A stretch of 64,000 nucleotides of DNA from Actinomadura livida. GTDB lineage: Bacteria > Actinomycetota > Actinomycetes > Streptosporangiales > Streptosporangiaceae. The stretch spans positions 341,161-405,160 of the forward strand of contig NZ_BMRO01000005.1 of the NCBI RefSeq assembly GCF_014648675.1. The letters run 5' to 3'. Below, in pieces: positions 1 to 8,300 of the stretch. The position numbers were made by a program, and so were the translations under genes. Within the stretch, counting starts at the first letter, position 1. Each line of letters opens with the position of its first letter. The notes beneath the pieces were generated by a model. The model was not told the origin of the DNA. It saw only the letters and a program-made list of their open reading frames with translations, and ran no database searches.

Positions 1-2
1 GC

Positions 3-323
3 CCACCCACCTGGAAACACTTCGTCTCAGTCGTCCTCGGCGACCCGGACACCGACGCCGACTACCTCACCCAACGCTCCCCGATCACCTACGCCGACGC
101 CATCACCGCGCCGCTGTTCGTCCTGCAAGGTGCGCGCGACCCCAGAGTTCCGCGGGCCGAGTCCGACCAGCTCGTCGCTCGTCTACGCGACCGGGGTGTG
201 GACGTCCGCTACGAAGTCTTCGAAGACGAAGGACACGGGTTCACCAACCGAAAGAACGAACTTCGCGCCTACGAGGAAATCGCACAATTCCTTCGCGGCC
301 ATCTGCTCACAGCCAGCTCGTGA
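3..323 (+). CDS. S9-family prolyl oligopeptidase/acylaminoacyl peptidase, C-terminal part
   Basis: An open frame runs from the window edge to a TGA and encodes 106 residues. It reads as the end of an alpha/beta-hydrolase fold of the S9 peptidases: a strand followed by LQGARDPRVP, which holds the catalytic Asp, and then DEGHGF, which holds the catalytic His. The nucleophile Ser and the propeller domain would lie upstream, outside the window. The family cleaves short peptides or acyl-peptides in the cytosol. The 5' end is missing because of the window, and nothing suggests that the gene itself is broken. Confidence 0.8.
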   Translation, partial: PPTWKHFVSVVLGDPDTDADYLTQRSPITYADAITAPLFVLQGARDPRVPRAESDQLVARLRDRGVDVRYEVFEDEGHGFTNRKNELRAYEEIAQFLRGHLLTASS

Positions 324-403
324 AGCAAGAGCTTCGGCCAGGTTCCGGAAAGAGACACGAAAGCCCGCGCAACTCTCAGGGGGTCGGACACTAGCTTTCG
401 ACG

Positions 404-1810
404 GTGTTCAGATTCCTGTCACCGCTGAGCCCGCTCAAAGATCCCGAGACCGCTCCCTTGTTCATCGCTCGCTTGGTCTCCAGCGCGGGCGCCGGCTTCG
501 GACAGCTTGCTCTGGCCTGGGGCGTGATGCAGCTCGGATACGGCGCTGGCGGCCTCGCGATCGTTCTGGCGTGCAACTCGGTCCCCGCCCTGCTCATCAT
601 CGTCACCGGCGTCGCCGGGGACCGGTTCCAGCGACACCGCGTGCTGATCATCGCCGAACTCGCCACCAGCATCGCCTGGCTGGTGTTCGCCGTCTGCTTC
701 TGGACGGAAAAGGCCACGCTGCCGCTGCTATGCGCCCTGGCCACGCTGTCAGGAATAGGCACGGCGATGTTCCTACCGACGATCCGCGGCATCGTCGCCG
801 ACCTTCTCTCGGAGAACGGACGGCGCGCAGGAAACGCACTCATCAAGCAAACCGACTCGATCGGGCTGCTGATCGGCCTTTCCTCCTCAGGGATGGTCGT
901 CAGCACGGTCGGCCCCGGCTGGGCCGCCTCGACCCGAGGCGTCCTCTGCGCCGTCGGCGCGCTCGTCCTTTGCCGCCTGCGGACACCGAGCTGGCGAAGC
1001 GCCAACCCCAACTTCCTGCGGGAACTGCGCGCGGGATGGCGCGAGTTCACCTCGCACCGCTGGGTCTGGATCATGACGCTGCAGTACACGGCGGTGATCG
1101 TCGCCATGATCTGCTACACCGACATCGCCGGTCCCATCTACATGAACGACGGCCACGGCGGCGCGCGAGCCTGGGGGATCGTCACTGCATGCGAGTACAT
1201 CGGCGCGTTGGCCGGCGCGCTCATCGGCAGCCGATGGAAACCCGCTCGCCCCGTCTTGATCGCCGCCGCACTCCCTGCTGCGGGAGCAATCCCCATGTTC
1301 CTCATGGGCGTCCAGGCACCGTGGGCGGTGCTGGCGGCGGCGGCGCTCATCCCAGGCGTCGGTGCGGCGCTCTACTACGTCCTCTGGACGACCGCGCTGC
1401 AGAACACCTTCGCCCCCGAAGTCCTGGTGCGCGTGAACAGCTGGAACATCATCGCCAGTTACGTCCTGATGCCGGTCACCGTCCTGACCGCCGGCCCCCT
1501 GGTCAAGGGTATCGGCGCAGAGGCCACCGTCCTCGCTGCAGCCGCACTCACTGTCGTCGCCGTAGCGTGCTCACTGCTCATTCTCCGCTCCACGCCCGCA
1601 GCACCGGCCGTCACACGCAAGACCGTAAGAAAAGGACCTGATGCTTACGTCATTGGGCAGGCAGTTCAGCTGCAGAGTGCCTCGGCGAGGCGTTTGGGAG
1701 CGGATAGCCGCCAGGCTTCGGTGACCAGTTCGGCCACTTCCTCTGGATCGACGGTGGCCAGCTTGACCTCTACCCAAGCGAGGAGTCCGCTGGCCCAAGA
1801 CGGGGAGTAG
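404..1810 (+). CDS. Major facilitator superfamily transporter
   Basis: The 468-residue protein has about eleven or twelve hydrophobic segments between residues 20 and 400. The charged loop GDRFQRHR after the second hydrophobic segment matches the MFS loop-2/3 motif. It probably exports a small hydrophobic compound by proton antiport, but the substrate cannot be told. The GTG start follows an AGGGGG stretch about 20 bases upstream. The last 60 or so residues are polar and Ser-rich, are not part of an MFS core, and overlap the 3' end of the convergent YjbR-like gene by 145 bases. A frameshift or lost stop near residue 405 is possible. Confidence 0.8.
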   Translation: MFRFLSPLSPLKDPETAPLFIARLVSSAGAGFGQLALAWGVMQLGYGAGGLAIVLACNSVPALLIIVTGVAGDRFQRHRVLIIAELATSIAWLVFAVCFWTEKATLPLLCALATLSGIGTAMFLPTIRGIVADLLSENGRRAGNALIKQTDSIGLLIGLSSSGMVVSTVGPGWAASTRGVLCAVGALVLCRLRTPSWRSANPNFLRELRAGWREFTSHRWVWIMTLQYTAVIVAMICYTDIAGPIYMNDGHGGARAWGIVTACEYIGALAGALIGSRWKPARPVLIAAALPAAGAIPMFLMGVQAPWAVLAAAALIPGVGAALYYVLWTTALQNTFAPEVLVRVNSWNIIASYVLMPVTVLTAGPLVKGIGAEATVLAAAALTVVAVACSLLILRSTPAAPAVTRKTVRKGPDAYVIGQAVQLQSASARRLGADSRQASVTSSATSSGSTVASLTSTQARSPLAQDGE

Positions 1811-1998
1811 GTGGTCGGCTCCTCGGCGATGAGGGCGGCCTGTTCCTCCTGGGGGGCCTTGGGCAGGACGACGTCTTCGTCGTTGAGGTAGCAGAACCCC
1901 TTGTCGCGAAGCCGAAAGCCGGACAGGTCGGAGAACGCTTCGCGCTCAGTGACCTCCGGCAGGTTGAGCACCAGTTCCAGGAACTCCCCAGCGCGCAT
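1666..1998 (-). CDS. MmcQ/YjbR-family protein
   Basis: The protein has 110 residues, the usual length for the YjbR/MmcQ fold. It keeps the N-terminal helix with LPEVTE, a FRLRDKGFCYL strand pair, and a C-terminal segment WVEVKL followed by a helix ending in APKRLA. Family members are small and cyclophilin-like in shape. They are annotated as possible DNA-binding proteins, but their function is unproven. It converges with and overlaps the MFS gene. No strong ribosome-binding site is seen before the ATG. Confidence 0.75.
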   Translation of the reverse strand: MRAGEFLELVLNLPEVTEREAFSDLSGFRLRDKGFCYLNDEDVVLPKAPQEEQAALIAEEPTTYSPSWASGLLAWVEVKLATVDPEEVAELVTEAWRLSAPKRLAEALCS

Positions 1999-2029
1999 GC
2001 CTGAAGCTGTACCAGCCGGGCCGGGCGGT

Positions 2030-2533
2030 TCATCCCATCTCGGGGATGGATCGCAGGAGCGCCGCCAGCTCTCGGTCTGGGCTGACGTGCCGGGCGTAGA
2101 GCGGGCTGCAGGGCGTGGTCGCCAGCCGTAGCGAGAGTTCCAGCAGATCTGGTGCCGGGTTGCCGGCGCGGTAGGCGTTCGCGAGGTGGGTGAACTCGTT
2201 CATCACGCCGACGACGCTGCGGTTGGCGGTCTTGGCCAGGCAGTGTTCCCTCATCTGCTCCAGTTCCCTGTTGATCACACCCTCTAGGGCGCCGTGCGCG
2301 GTGAGGACCGACGCGAGTTCCCCGGGGAACCGGTTCAGCAGAGTCGCGGCGGGGGCGAGCGGCATCAGTACCGGCAGCAGGGTGAGTTCGTTGACGAACA
2401 GTGCGACCTGGGGCCTCCAGAACAGCGCTGTGGCGTACCACTGGCCGAGCAGGGTGGTGGACTCCGCGTCCGGTTCGGCGTTGGGTGGCCCGACGCGGTC
2501 GAGCAGCTTCTTGGTCGCGCGCACGAGGAGCAT
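2030..2533 (-). CDS. DUF6933 domain protein
   Basis: The 167-residue cytosolic protein begins with the characteristic LLVRATKKLLDRVG stretch and then has a strand-rich segment (WYATALFWRPQVALFVNE) and helices. This matches the DUF6933 family by recollection. The family's function is unknown, with no catalytic motif or membrane segment visible. The gene lies 31 bases upstream of the YjbR-like gene on the same strand, so the two may be co-transcribed. Confidence 0.7.
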   Translation of the reverse strand: MLLVRATKKLLDRVGPPNAEPDAESTTLLGQWYATALFWRPQVALFVNELTLLPVLMPLAPAATLLNRFPGELASVLTAHGALEGVINRELEQMREHCLAKTANRSVVGVMNEFTHLANAYRAGNPAPDLLELSLRLATTPCSPLYARHVSPDRELAALLRSIPEMG

Positions 2534-2766
2534 CTGATCCAGTCTGGCCCCTCATGTCCTGCAGAGACAACGAGCCGAGTTGCTCAGCCGATGCTTACGG
2601 GAAGGACTCAGGTCGTGACACGCTGTTGATGAAGCTCGCGATGGTTGCTTGTAGTTGACAGGATGAGGTCGCGGAGCTGGGAAGTTCCGGCTTCGCCGAC
2701 AGTGCCGTCCACAGAAAGGGAGTGCCGCCTTGATCCGAATCCTTCCGACGCTGGAGAGCACCCCAC

Positions 2767-3330
2767 GTGAACGATCCCGAACGCCGTACCGACGAGGACA
2801 TCGAGCGGGTCGCCGGCCAACTGCATGAGCATGTCCGGACCCTCAACCATCTGACGCAAGGACCGCCAGGGCTGTCCGAGCCGGCCGCCGCCTACACGGT
2901 CCTGGGGAACCTGGCACAAACCGCCTTCCGCCTGGCGCAGACGGCCGAGCAGATCGACGCGTTCCTCACGCGCGAACTCGACGCCGGCAGGCTCGGGCAT
3001 GACCGCGGTGACGACCCCGTGCCCGCCGTGACGGCGGCGCACAACGCGCTCGGCCAGGTGACCGAGCAGGCGGCCGACCTCGGTGACAGCTTCCGACGAG
3101 CGACAAGCGCACTCGCCCCCATCCACGCCGTGGACGAGGGCGATAAGCCGTCGCAGGACCGGCACGCAGTGGTCAAGCTGGTAGACGAGAAGAACGCCCA
3201 GGTGCGCCCTGCGAATGAGGACTTCCCCAGAACGATCGGTGAGGTTCTCCCGCCTTCGAACTCCGCCGAGGACGTCCCACCGGAGCTTCGCTCACCGCCG
3301 CAGGTACCGCATCCGCGTCGCGGCCGGTAG
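2767..3330 (+). CDS. Hypothetical helical protein
   Basis: This is a 187-residue protein with a GTG start. Residues 10-120 are predicted mostly alpha-helical with regular Leu/Ala spacing (for example LAQTAFRLAQTAEQIDAFL). A proline-rich, basic, probably disordered tail follows. I do not recognise a family. Similar all-helical proteins of this size are common in actinomycete mobile elements. The 233 bases upstream hold a TTGACA hexamer at 2655-2660 but no convincing -10. Its job is unknown. Confidence 0.6.
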   Translation: MNDPERRTDEDIERVAGQLHEHVRTLNHLTQGPPGLSEPAAAYTVLGNLAQTAFRLAQTAEQIDAFLTRELDAGRLGHDRGDDPVPAVTAAHNALGQVTEQAADLGDSFRRATSALAPIHAVDEGDKPSQDRHAVVKLVDEKNAQVRPANEDFPRTIGEVLPPSNSAEDVPPELRSPPQVPHPRRGR

Positions 3331-3365
3331 GCCGATGTCGTGCCGTGCGGTTTTAGCCGCGAGTG

Positions 3366-4382
3366 TCATTGCAGCGGAATGCCGGGCTCGTCCATGTTCC
3401 ACGTGGTGGGCAGGGCGTTTCCGCATACCGCACAGACGAAGTGGTCGTCTTTGACGATGTTGCGTTGGCGGCATCGTCGGCAGCGCCGGAACACGATCGG
3501 GTGGGTGAACTCAGCGGGGTGGTCGATGCCGGCCCGGTCGAGGGCGGCGGCGACGGCCGGCCAAGAGGAGGGATCGGGGCAGTAGCCGGTCGACTGGTTG
3601 CTGATCTCAGTGACCGCCCAGGTGCCGAGATCCTCAGCGAAGGTGATCTCACCAGCGCCGAGCACTGGATCGCGGCCCGCGCAGGCGACGTGCTCGCTGC
3701 GTTGCGGGGCCAGGCGCAATGTTCCGGCCAGGTCGATGACGTAGGTGAACGGTTCCTCTGGGGGTTGTGCGGTCTGTCGGGTCAGCCAGGTGGCGAGGTC
3801 GCTGTGCGAGGTGATCGCGTACCCGCGATGGCCCTGCTCCACCTGGTCGAAGATGTCGGCGGGGCCGACGTAGTTGTACTCGCGCGGGCCGAGGAGGTGC
3901 AGGGCGGCGGCGAAGGCGGAGAAGGTTGGTGCGACGGTGCGCCATGCGCAGCGTCGGCGGTCAGTGACGAAGTCGCTGGCGACCACGCTTGGGTCGGAGG
4001 TGCTGGTGCGATAGTCCAGAGCGATCGCGAGGTCATCACCTGCATGTCGGTTGACCGCGATGAGGACGGCGAGCTCGACATCGAGCCAGGGCAGTTCGAC
4101 AGGGGCGGTGGCAGTGCTGCCGCGGGTCAGCCGGAACAGTTCGGAGGTGATCTCGTCAGCCGCCAGAAAGTGCAGCAGTGACCGTGACTCTCCGCGTATC
4201 TCGTCGTAGTCCGAGAGGAAGTCCAGCGGGTCTTCGAACCACGGCATGACCTCGTGCAGAACGCCGTCACCGGGATGCCGCCATTGCCCCGTCTCCAGCA
4301 ACTGCACGAGGAGGGTCGGCAGCACCAGCCCGCGGATGCGTATGGGTTTCCCGCTGTGCTCGGTGTCCGTAGCTCGGCTCAC
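3366..4382 (-). CDS. Hypothetical protein with C-terminal zinc ribbon
   Basis: The protein is about 338 residues from the GTG at 4382. The frame is open to a TTG at 4463, so the start is uncertain. Most of it is acidic and unrecognised. The last 45 residues carry two CxxC pairs (CRRC and CAVC) twelve residues apart, a zinc-ribbon or rubredoxin-like knuckle of the kind that binds nucleic acid or protein. The gene is transcribed away from the mobilisation genes, and its upstream region contains the candidate oriT. No function can be assigned. Confidence 0.6.
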   Translation of the reverse strand: MSRATDTEHSGKPIRIRGLVLPTLLVQLLETGQWRHPGDGVLHEVMPWFEDPLDFLSDYDEIRGESRSLLHFLAADEITSELFRLTRGSTATAPVELPWLDVELAVLIAVNRHAGDDLAIALDYRTSTSDPSVVASDFVTDRRRCAWRTVAPTFSAFAAALHLLGPREYNYVGPADIFDQVEQGHRGYAITSHSDLATWLTRQTAQPPEEPFTYVIDLAGTLRLAPQRSEHVACAGRDPVLGAGEITFAEDLGTWAVTEISNQSTGYCPDPSSWPAVAAALDRAGIDHPAEFTHPIVFRRCRRCRQRNIVKDDHFVCAVCGNALPTTWNMDEPGIPLQ

Positions 4383-4489
4383 ACGACCGAGCCTGTCACG
4401 TTCGAACGCTCTCGTCAGGGCACCGGTGGGCCGTCCGCCGGGTGCTCGTCTGGCGTGGGGCAAGTAATGGCGGAAGTGACACTTACAGG

Positions 4490-4513
4490 CTTCGGACCGG
4501 GCGCGGTCCGAAG
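4490..4513. other. Candidate oriT hairpin upstream of mobC-relaxase
   Basis: A perfect 9-bp inverted repeat, CTTCGGACC and GGTCCGAAG, is separated by GGGCGC. It lies in the gap between the divergent zinc-ribbon gene and the mobC-relaxase pair, where relaxase targets usually sit. The sequence after it (CCAGCCTGAACGGGGG, about 20 bases downstream) could hold the nick site, but I cannot identify one. A terminator or operator for the divergent genes is the alternative; there is no T-tract. Confidence 0.4.
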
Positions 4514-4677
4514 GGAATTGGGAAGGCCCACCAGCCTGAACGGGGGTAAAGGTGGCGCTTGGTGGTCACGAAGGTCCGCGGCTTGGGGGCCGACGGGAGA
4601 ACGGTGCTGGCGCAGGACATCGGCGAGGTCAGGGGCATCGTCGGCGGCGAGTGCGCGGGCAGCGGCGAGGTGTTGGG

Positions 4678-5040
4678 GTGCGGATCCCTTTGAGTGAGGA
4701 GGAGTACGCCGTGGTCCGGGCGGCGGCCGAGCGGGTCGGCATGGCGGTGAGCGCTTATGCCGGCGAAGTCACTGTCGCGGTAGCCATGCAGGCTGATCCG
4801 CCGCGCTGGTCGCCGCTGACGGAGTTGCTGGGTGAGGTGATGCATGCTGCTGGACAGGCTCGTCGTATCGGAATCAATCTCAATCAGGCCGTCGCCGCCC
4901 TGCATTCAGCGGGCCAGTCCACACGTGCTTTGGAACAGTACGCGCGGGTCGCGGCGGCCTCGACGCAGAACATCGATGCGGTCGCCGAAGAGATCAGGAG
5001 AGCGTTGCGTCGGTCCACCGGGCCGAGGACTCGACAATAG
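4678..5040 (+). CDS. MobC-like mobilisation accessory protein
   Basis: The 120-residue protein starts with a strand-helix-helix segment (IPLSEEEYAVVRAAAERVG), typical of ribbon-helix-helix DNA binders. It then has the MobC core with INLNQAVAALHS and a closing helix. MobC proteins bind oriT and help the relaxase melt and nick DNA. The GTG at 4678 has GCGAGG eight bases upstream. The frame is also open from a GTG at 4552, which would add a basic Arg-rich extension. The relaxase gene follows about 100 bases later. Confidence 0.75.
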   Translation: MRIPLSEEEYAVVRAAAERVGMAVSAYAGEVTVAVAMQADPPRWSPLTELLGEVMHAAGQARRIGINLNQAVAALHSAGQSTRALEQYARVAAASTQNIDAVAEEIRRALRRSTGPRTRQ

Positions 5041-5141
5041 GGCGAGGCCGACGATGGCCCGCACTCGGCTGATTTCGGGCGGAGCTACGAAGTTCCGGCC
5101 GTCATGATTGTGATTCGTCGGGTGTGGCGCGGTAGGGCTGC

Positions 5142-6941
5142 GTGATCGCCAAGGTCATGCGAGGTGAGCGCGTACCGGGCCTGATCCGCTACCTGTACGG
5201 GCCAGGGCGGCGCAACGAGCATCAGGATCCGCATATCGTCGCAGGCTTCGATTCTCCGGAAGCGCTCGAACCCCTCATAGGGAAGGACGGGAAGCGGGAC
5301 TTCCGGCGTCTGGACGCTCTGATGCGACAGCCGCTGGATCTGCTGGGTGAACGCAACCATCCCAAGCCGGTTTGGCATGTGGCCGTCCGGGCGCATCCGG
5401 ACGACCCGGTGCTCAACGATCGTCAATGGGCGGACGTCGCCAACGAGATCATGGACCGGACAGGGCTTGCTCCGTCCGGCGACGACGAAGCCGTCCGCTG
5501 GTTCGCCGTCCGCCATGCCGACGACCACATCCACATCGTCGCCACCCTGGCCCGCCAGAACGGGACCCGGCCCAGCGTGTGGAACGACGGCTACCGACTG
5601 CGCGCCGCCTGCCGGGCGGTCGAGGACCGTTACCGGCTGCGGCGGACGGCCCCGGCGGACCGGACGGCGGCGCGGCGGCCCAAGCGCGCCGAGATCGAGA
5701 AGTCCGAACGCGTCGGCCGGCCGGAACCGGCGCGCAGCGCGCTGCGGCGGCATGTGGTCACCGCGGCCGCCGGGGCTCGGACGGAAGCCGAGTTCTTCGC
5801 CGCTCTGGCGGCTGAAGGGGTCCTGGTCCATAAGCGTCGCAATGAACGCGACGGCGGTGCGGTCACGGGTTACGCCGTCGCACTTCCTGAGGACGTGGGG
5901 CCGTCCGGGAGGCCCGTGTGGTTCGGCGGTGGGAAGCTGGCCGACGATCTCACGCTGCCCAGACTCCGTCGCCGATGGGCATCGGACGGGGTTGATCGTC
6001 CGGCGTCTCGTCCGCTGTCTGGACGGCATCTGTCGGCGCGGACGGCGCGCGGCGTGTTGCGGACGACCGTCCGCCGCGCGGCGGACGAAGCCCGGACGAC
6101 CCACGAGTTCCTCGATCTGCTTGAGCAGCACGGGCTGCTGGTGCGGCGGCGCTACAGCCAACTCGATCCCGATCAGATCACCGGCTATGCCGTCGCGCTG
6201 GCCGATAGTGAAGAGCCGACCTGGTACAGCGGAGGGAGGCTTGCCGACGACCTCACTTTGCAGCGCCTTCAGCGACGATGGGAGAGCTCTGGGTCGGACG
6301 CCTACGGCGATCTTTCCGTCCCGCTGTACGACCTCACGCACGAAGAACGGCAGGCGTTCTACGACGACGCAGCGCGGGCTGCCGCTTACGCCACGTCCCA
6401 GATCCGGCGGCATCTGGCCACCAACCCCTATGCCGCCGAGGACGCCTGCTGGGCCGCGTCGGACGCCCTGCACGTGGCCGCCAAAGCCACCGGCAATCCT
6501 CATCTACGCCGTGCCGCCGACAGCTACGACCGGGCCGCGCGCTCGCCCTACAGCCGGACTCCTCGTCCCAGCTCAGAAGGCAACGCATTGCGTACCGCGG
6601 CCCGGCTGCTGACCCTCGCCGGGACTCATGACCGCACCACCGTCTCCATCCTCGTGCTGGTCAGCCGCTTCATAGCCCTTGTGGACACCATCGCCCAGAT
6701 TCGCCTGCTACAACAACGTCAGGCGCAGGCCGACGCGGCACGTCGAGCGAAACAGCACCTCGACCACGCAGCGGCCGGTCACCACGGCACGCTCCTGGCC
6801 GACCGCGTCGTCCAGCCCACGCAGGCACAGCTGGCCATGGCCGGGTTCCCCAACCCGTGGGCCCCCGCGCCACAGGGCAGGCAGGCGAGCGCAGCACCGG
6901 GCATGCCGCCACGGCAGCCGAACCGGCGGCGAAGGCCGTGA
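5142..6941 (+). CDS. Relaxase/mobilisation nuclease with duplicated C-terminal domain
   Basis: The 599-residue protein nicks oriT and leads the transferred strand into the recipient. N-terminal tyrosines (Y17, Y19) are candidates for the nucleophile. The metal-binding motif is clear as RHADDHIHIV, with H125, H129 and H131, and supports a Relaxase-family (MOBP-like) nuclease domain over residues 1-170. Residues 201-279 and 306-380 are two copies of one domain; both end in GYAVAL, then KLADDLTL or RLADDLTL, then RRW. A helical segment follows to the end. The GTG start is chosen because it keeps the conserved N-terminus. MobC precedes it. Confidence 0.88.
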   Translation: MIAKVMRGERVPGLIRYLYGPGRRNEHQDPHIVAGFDSPEALEPLIGKDGKRDFRRLDALMRQPLDLLGERNHPKPVWHVAVRAHPDDPVLNDRQWADVANEIMDRTGLAPSGDDEAVRWFAVRHADDHIHIVATLARQNGTRPSVWNDGYRLRAACRAVEDRYRLRRTAPADRTAARRPKRAEIEKSERVGRPEPARSALRRHVVTAAAGARTEAEFFAALAAEGVLVHKRRNERDGGAVTGYAVALPEDVGPSGRPVWFGGGKLADDLTLPRLRRRWASDGVDRPASRPLSGRHLSARTARGVLRTTVRRAADEARTTHEFLDLLEQHGLLVRRRYSQLDPDQITGYAVALADSEEPTWYSGGRLADDLTLQRLQRRWESSGSDAYGDLSVPLYDLTHEERQAFYDDAARAAAYATSQIRRHLATNPYAAEDACWAASDALHVAAKATGNPHLRRAADSYDRAARSPYSRTPRPSSEGNALRTAARLLTLAGTHDRTTVSILVLVSRFIALVDTIAQIRLLQQRQAQADAARRAKQHLDHAAAGHHGTLLADRVVQPTQAQLAMAGFPNPWAPAPQGRQASAAPGMPPRQPNRRRRP

Positions 6942-6984
6942 CCCACCGGTAATTGCTCAAAAGTAGCCAACACGCCGGTCACTC

Positions 6985-7042
6985 ACTTTAGTTGACCGAC
7001 GTCTGTGTGTGCTGCATCTTTCTGATCGAGAACTTTAGTTGA
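6985..7042. repeat. Direct repeat ACTTTAGTTGA in the gap before the next operon
   Basis: The 11-mer ACTTTAGTTGA occurs at 6985-6995 and again at 7032-7042. The gap between the relaxase and the following operon is AT-rich compared with its surroundings. The first copy ends in TTGACC (6992-6997), and 17 bases later comes CATCTT, a weak sigma-70-like pair. The repeats could be an operator for the downstream operon. The function is inferred from position only. Confidence 0.35.
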
Positions 7043-7083
7043 TGGTCGCTCCGATCCATCGGCTGACATCACCGGGGGGCGCG

Positions 7084-7377
7084 ATGTACAAGCAGGCAAC
7101 GACCACACAGGCTGAGCTGGCGGAACGGCGCGCCAGGCTGCTCCGGCTGCACTACGAGCTGAAGCGGCTGGGAGCCTGCGTGCGGGCTCGCACGCCCCGT
7201 AACGGACGCTGGCGCCTGCGCATCCGGCACAACGGATGGTCGGAGACCGTCCTGTGCGCCGGCGCCGACGGTGCCTACGCCTACGTCACCGCCCACGGAC
7301 GGCTGCTCGGCACCGCCGACGAACCCCGGCACGTCGCGCGGCTGCTGATCTGGATGGTCGAACGGCGTCTCCGGTGA
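7084..7377 (+). CDS. Small hypothetical protein, conjugation operon
   Basis: The 97-residue basic protein has an N-terminal helix (AELAERRARLLRLHYELKRLG). A beta-rich part follows with RWRLRIRHNGWSETVLC. The ATG at 7084 follows GGGGGGCGCG. An in-frame ATG at 7039 is possible but lacks a ribosome site. Its stop overlaps the GTG of the DUF2637 gene (GTGA), so the two are translationally coupled. Proteins of this kind often precede DUF2637 genes in actinomycete elements. The function is unknown. Confidence 0.65.
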   Translation: MYKQATTTQAELAERRARLLRLHYELKRLGACVRARTPRNGRWRLRIRHNGWSETVLCAGADGAYAYVTAHGRLLGTADEPRHVARLLIWMVERRLR

Positions 7378-8300
7378 CCCGGCCCAAACGAGCAGAAGTG
7401 ACCCCCTCGGGCGCCGGTGCGCAGAAGACCGCGCAGGCGCCCCGGGAGACTCGGGTCATCAAATGGGTGGCTGCCGGAGTTGCCCCGCTGATCGTGGCGC
7501 TGGCCGTCCTCGGCGGGATCGGGTCGTTCACCACCATCCGGCAGATGGCAGAGCCGCATTTCGGCGGGCTGGCCTGGATCGTCCCGGTCGGTATGGACGT
7601 CGGCATCTTGATCCTGCTGGCCTGGGACCTGCTGATGGAGTACCTGGACCTGCCCTGGCCAGTACTGCGCTGGGTCGCCTGGCTCTACATCGCCGGCACC
7701 GTCCTGGTGAACGTGTCCGCCGCGCACGGAAGCCTGGCCGGCAGCGTGATGACCGCGGCGATGCCCGTCCTGTTCATCACGGTGGTCGAAGGCGTCCGGC
7801 ACCTCATCCGCCGATGGGTGGGACTGACCTCCCTCAACCGGGTCGAACGAATCCCGGCCACCCGCTGGCTCCTCGCGCCGGTCTCCAGCCTGCTGCTGTG
7901 GCGGCGCATGGTCCTGTGGCACATCACCGAATACCGGCAGGGGCTCGACCTGGAGCACCGCCACCTGCTGGCCGTCTCCGAGCTGCAGCAGGACTACGGC
8001 AGGTGGTCATGGCGATGGCGTGCCCCGCTGGCCGACCGGCTCGCCCTCAACCGACTGCCCGCCCAGGACCCGCCCGGCCCGGCCGCTGACGGCAACACCA
8101 CCAAGGCCAAGCGGCGGGAGAACCAGTTGATGGACATTGCCCGGCAACTCCACCGCGAGGTCGAGCGGGAAGGCGGCCAGTTCAGCCGGGACCGCCTCGG
8201 CCAACGCCTGCGCGAATCGGGCTTCACCATCGCCAACTACCGCCTCACCCAGATGATCGCCGCAGTTCGTAATGAAGCGGCCAGGCGGGGCTCGTCATGA
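7374..8300 (+). CDS. DUF2637 membrane protein (SpdB-like)
   Basis: The protein has 308 residues. Four hydrophobic segments between about residues 25 and 150 carry the DUF2637 pattern (GGIGSFTTIRQMA, then a MDVGILILLAWDLL helix). A basic cytosolic C-terminus has a winged-helix-like segment near residue 270. Members are plasmid or element membrane proteins linked to spread within the mycelium; that role is known only by association. The GTG start overlaps the previous stop, and the TGA overlaps the next ATG. Confidence 0.75.
   Translation: MTRPKRAEVTPSGAGAQKTAQAPRETRVIKWVAAGVAPLIVALAVLGGIGSFTTIRQMAEPHFGGLAWIVPVGMDVGILILLAWDLLMEYLDLPWPVLRWVAWLYIAGTVLVNVSAAHGSLAGSVMTAAMPVLFITVVEGVRHLIRRWVGLTSLNRVERIPATRWLLAPVSSLLLWRRMVLWHITEYRQGLDLEHRHLLAVSELQQDYGRWSWRWRAPLADRLALNRLPAQDPPGPAADGNTTKAKRRENQLMDIARQLHREVEREGGQFSRDRLGQRLRESGFTIANYRLTQMIAAVRNEAARRGSS

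Noticed and set aside
5085..6503. Long minus-strand frame of 472 codons antisense to the relaxase
   Set aside because: It is an antisense shadow of the GC-rich relaxase codons, with Arg/Gly/Pro-rich composition, no family match and no ribosome-binding site.
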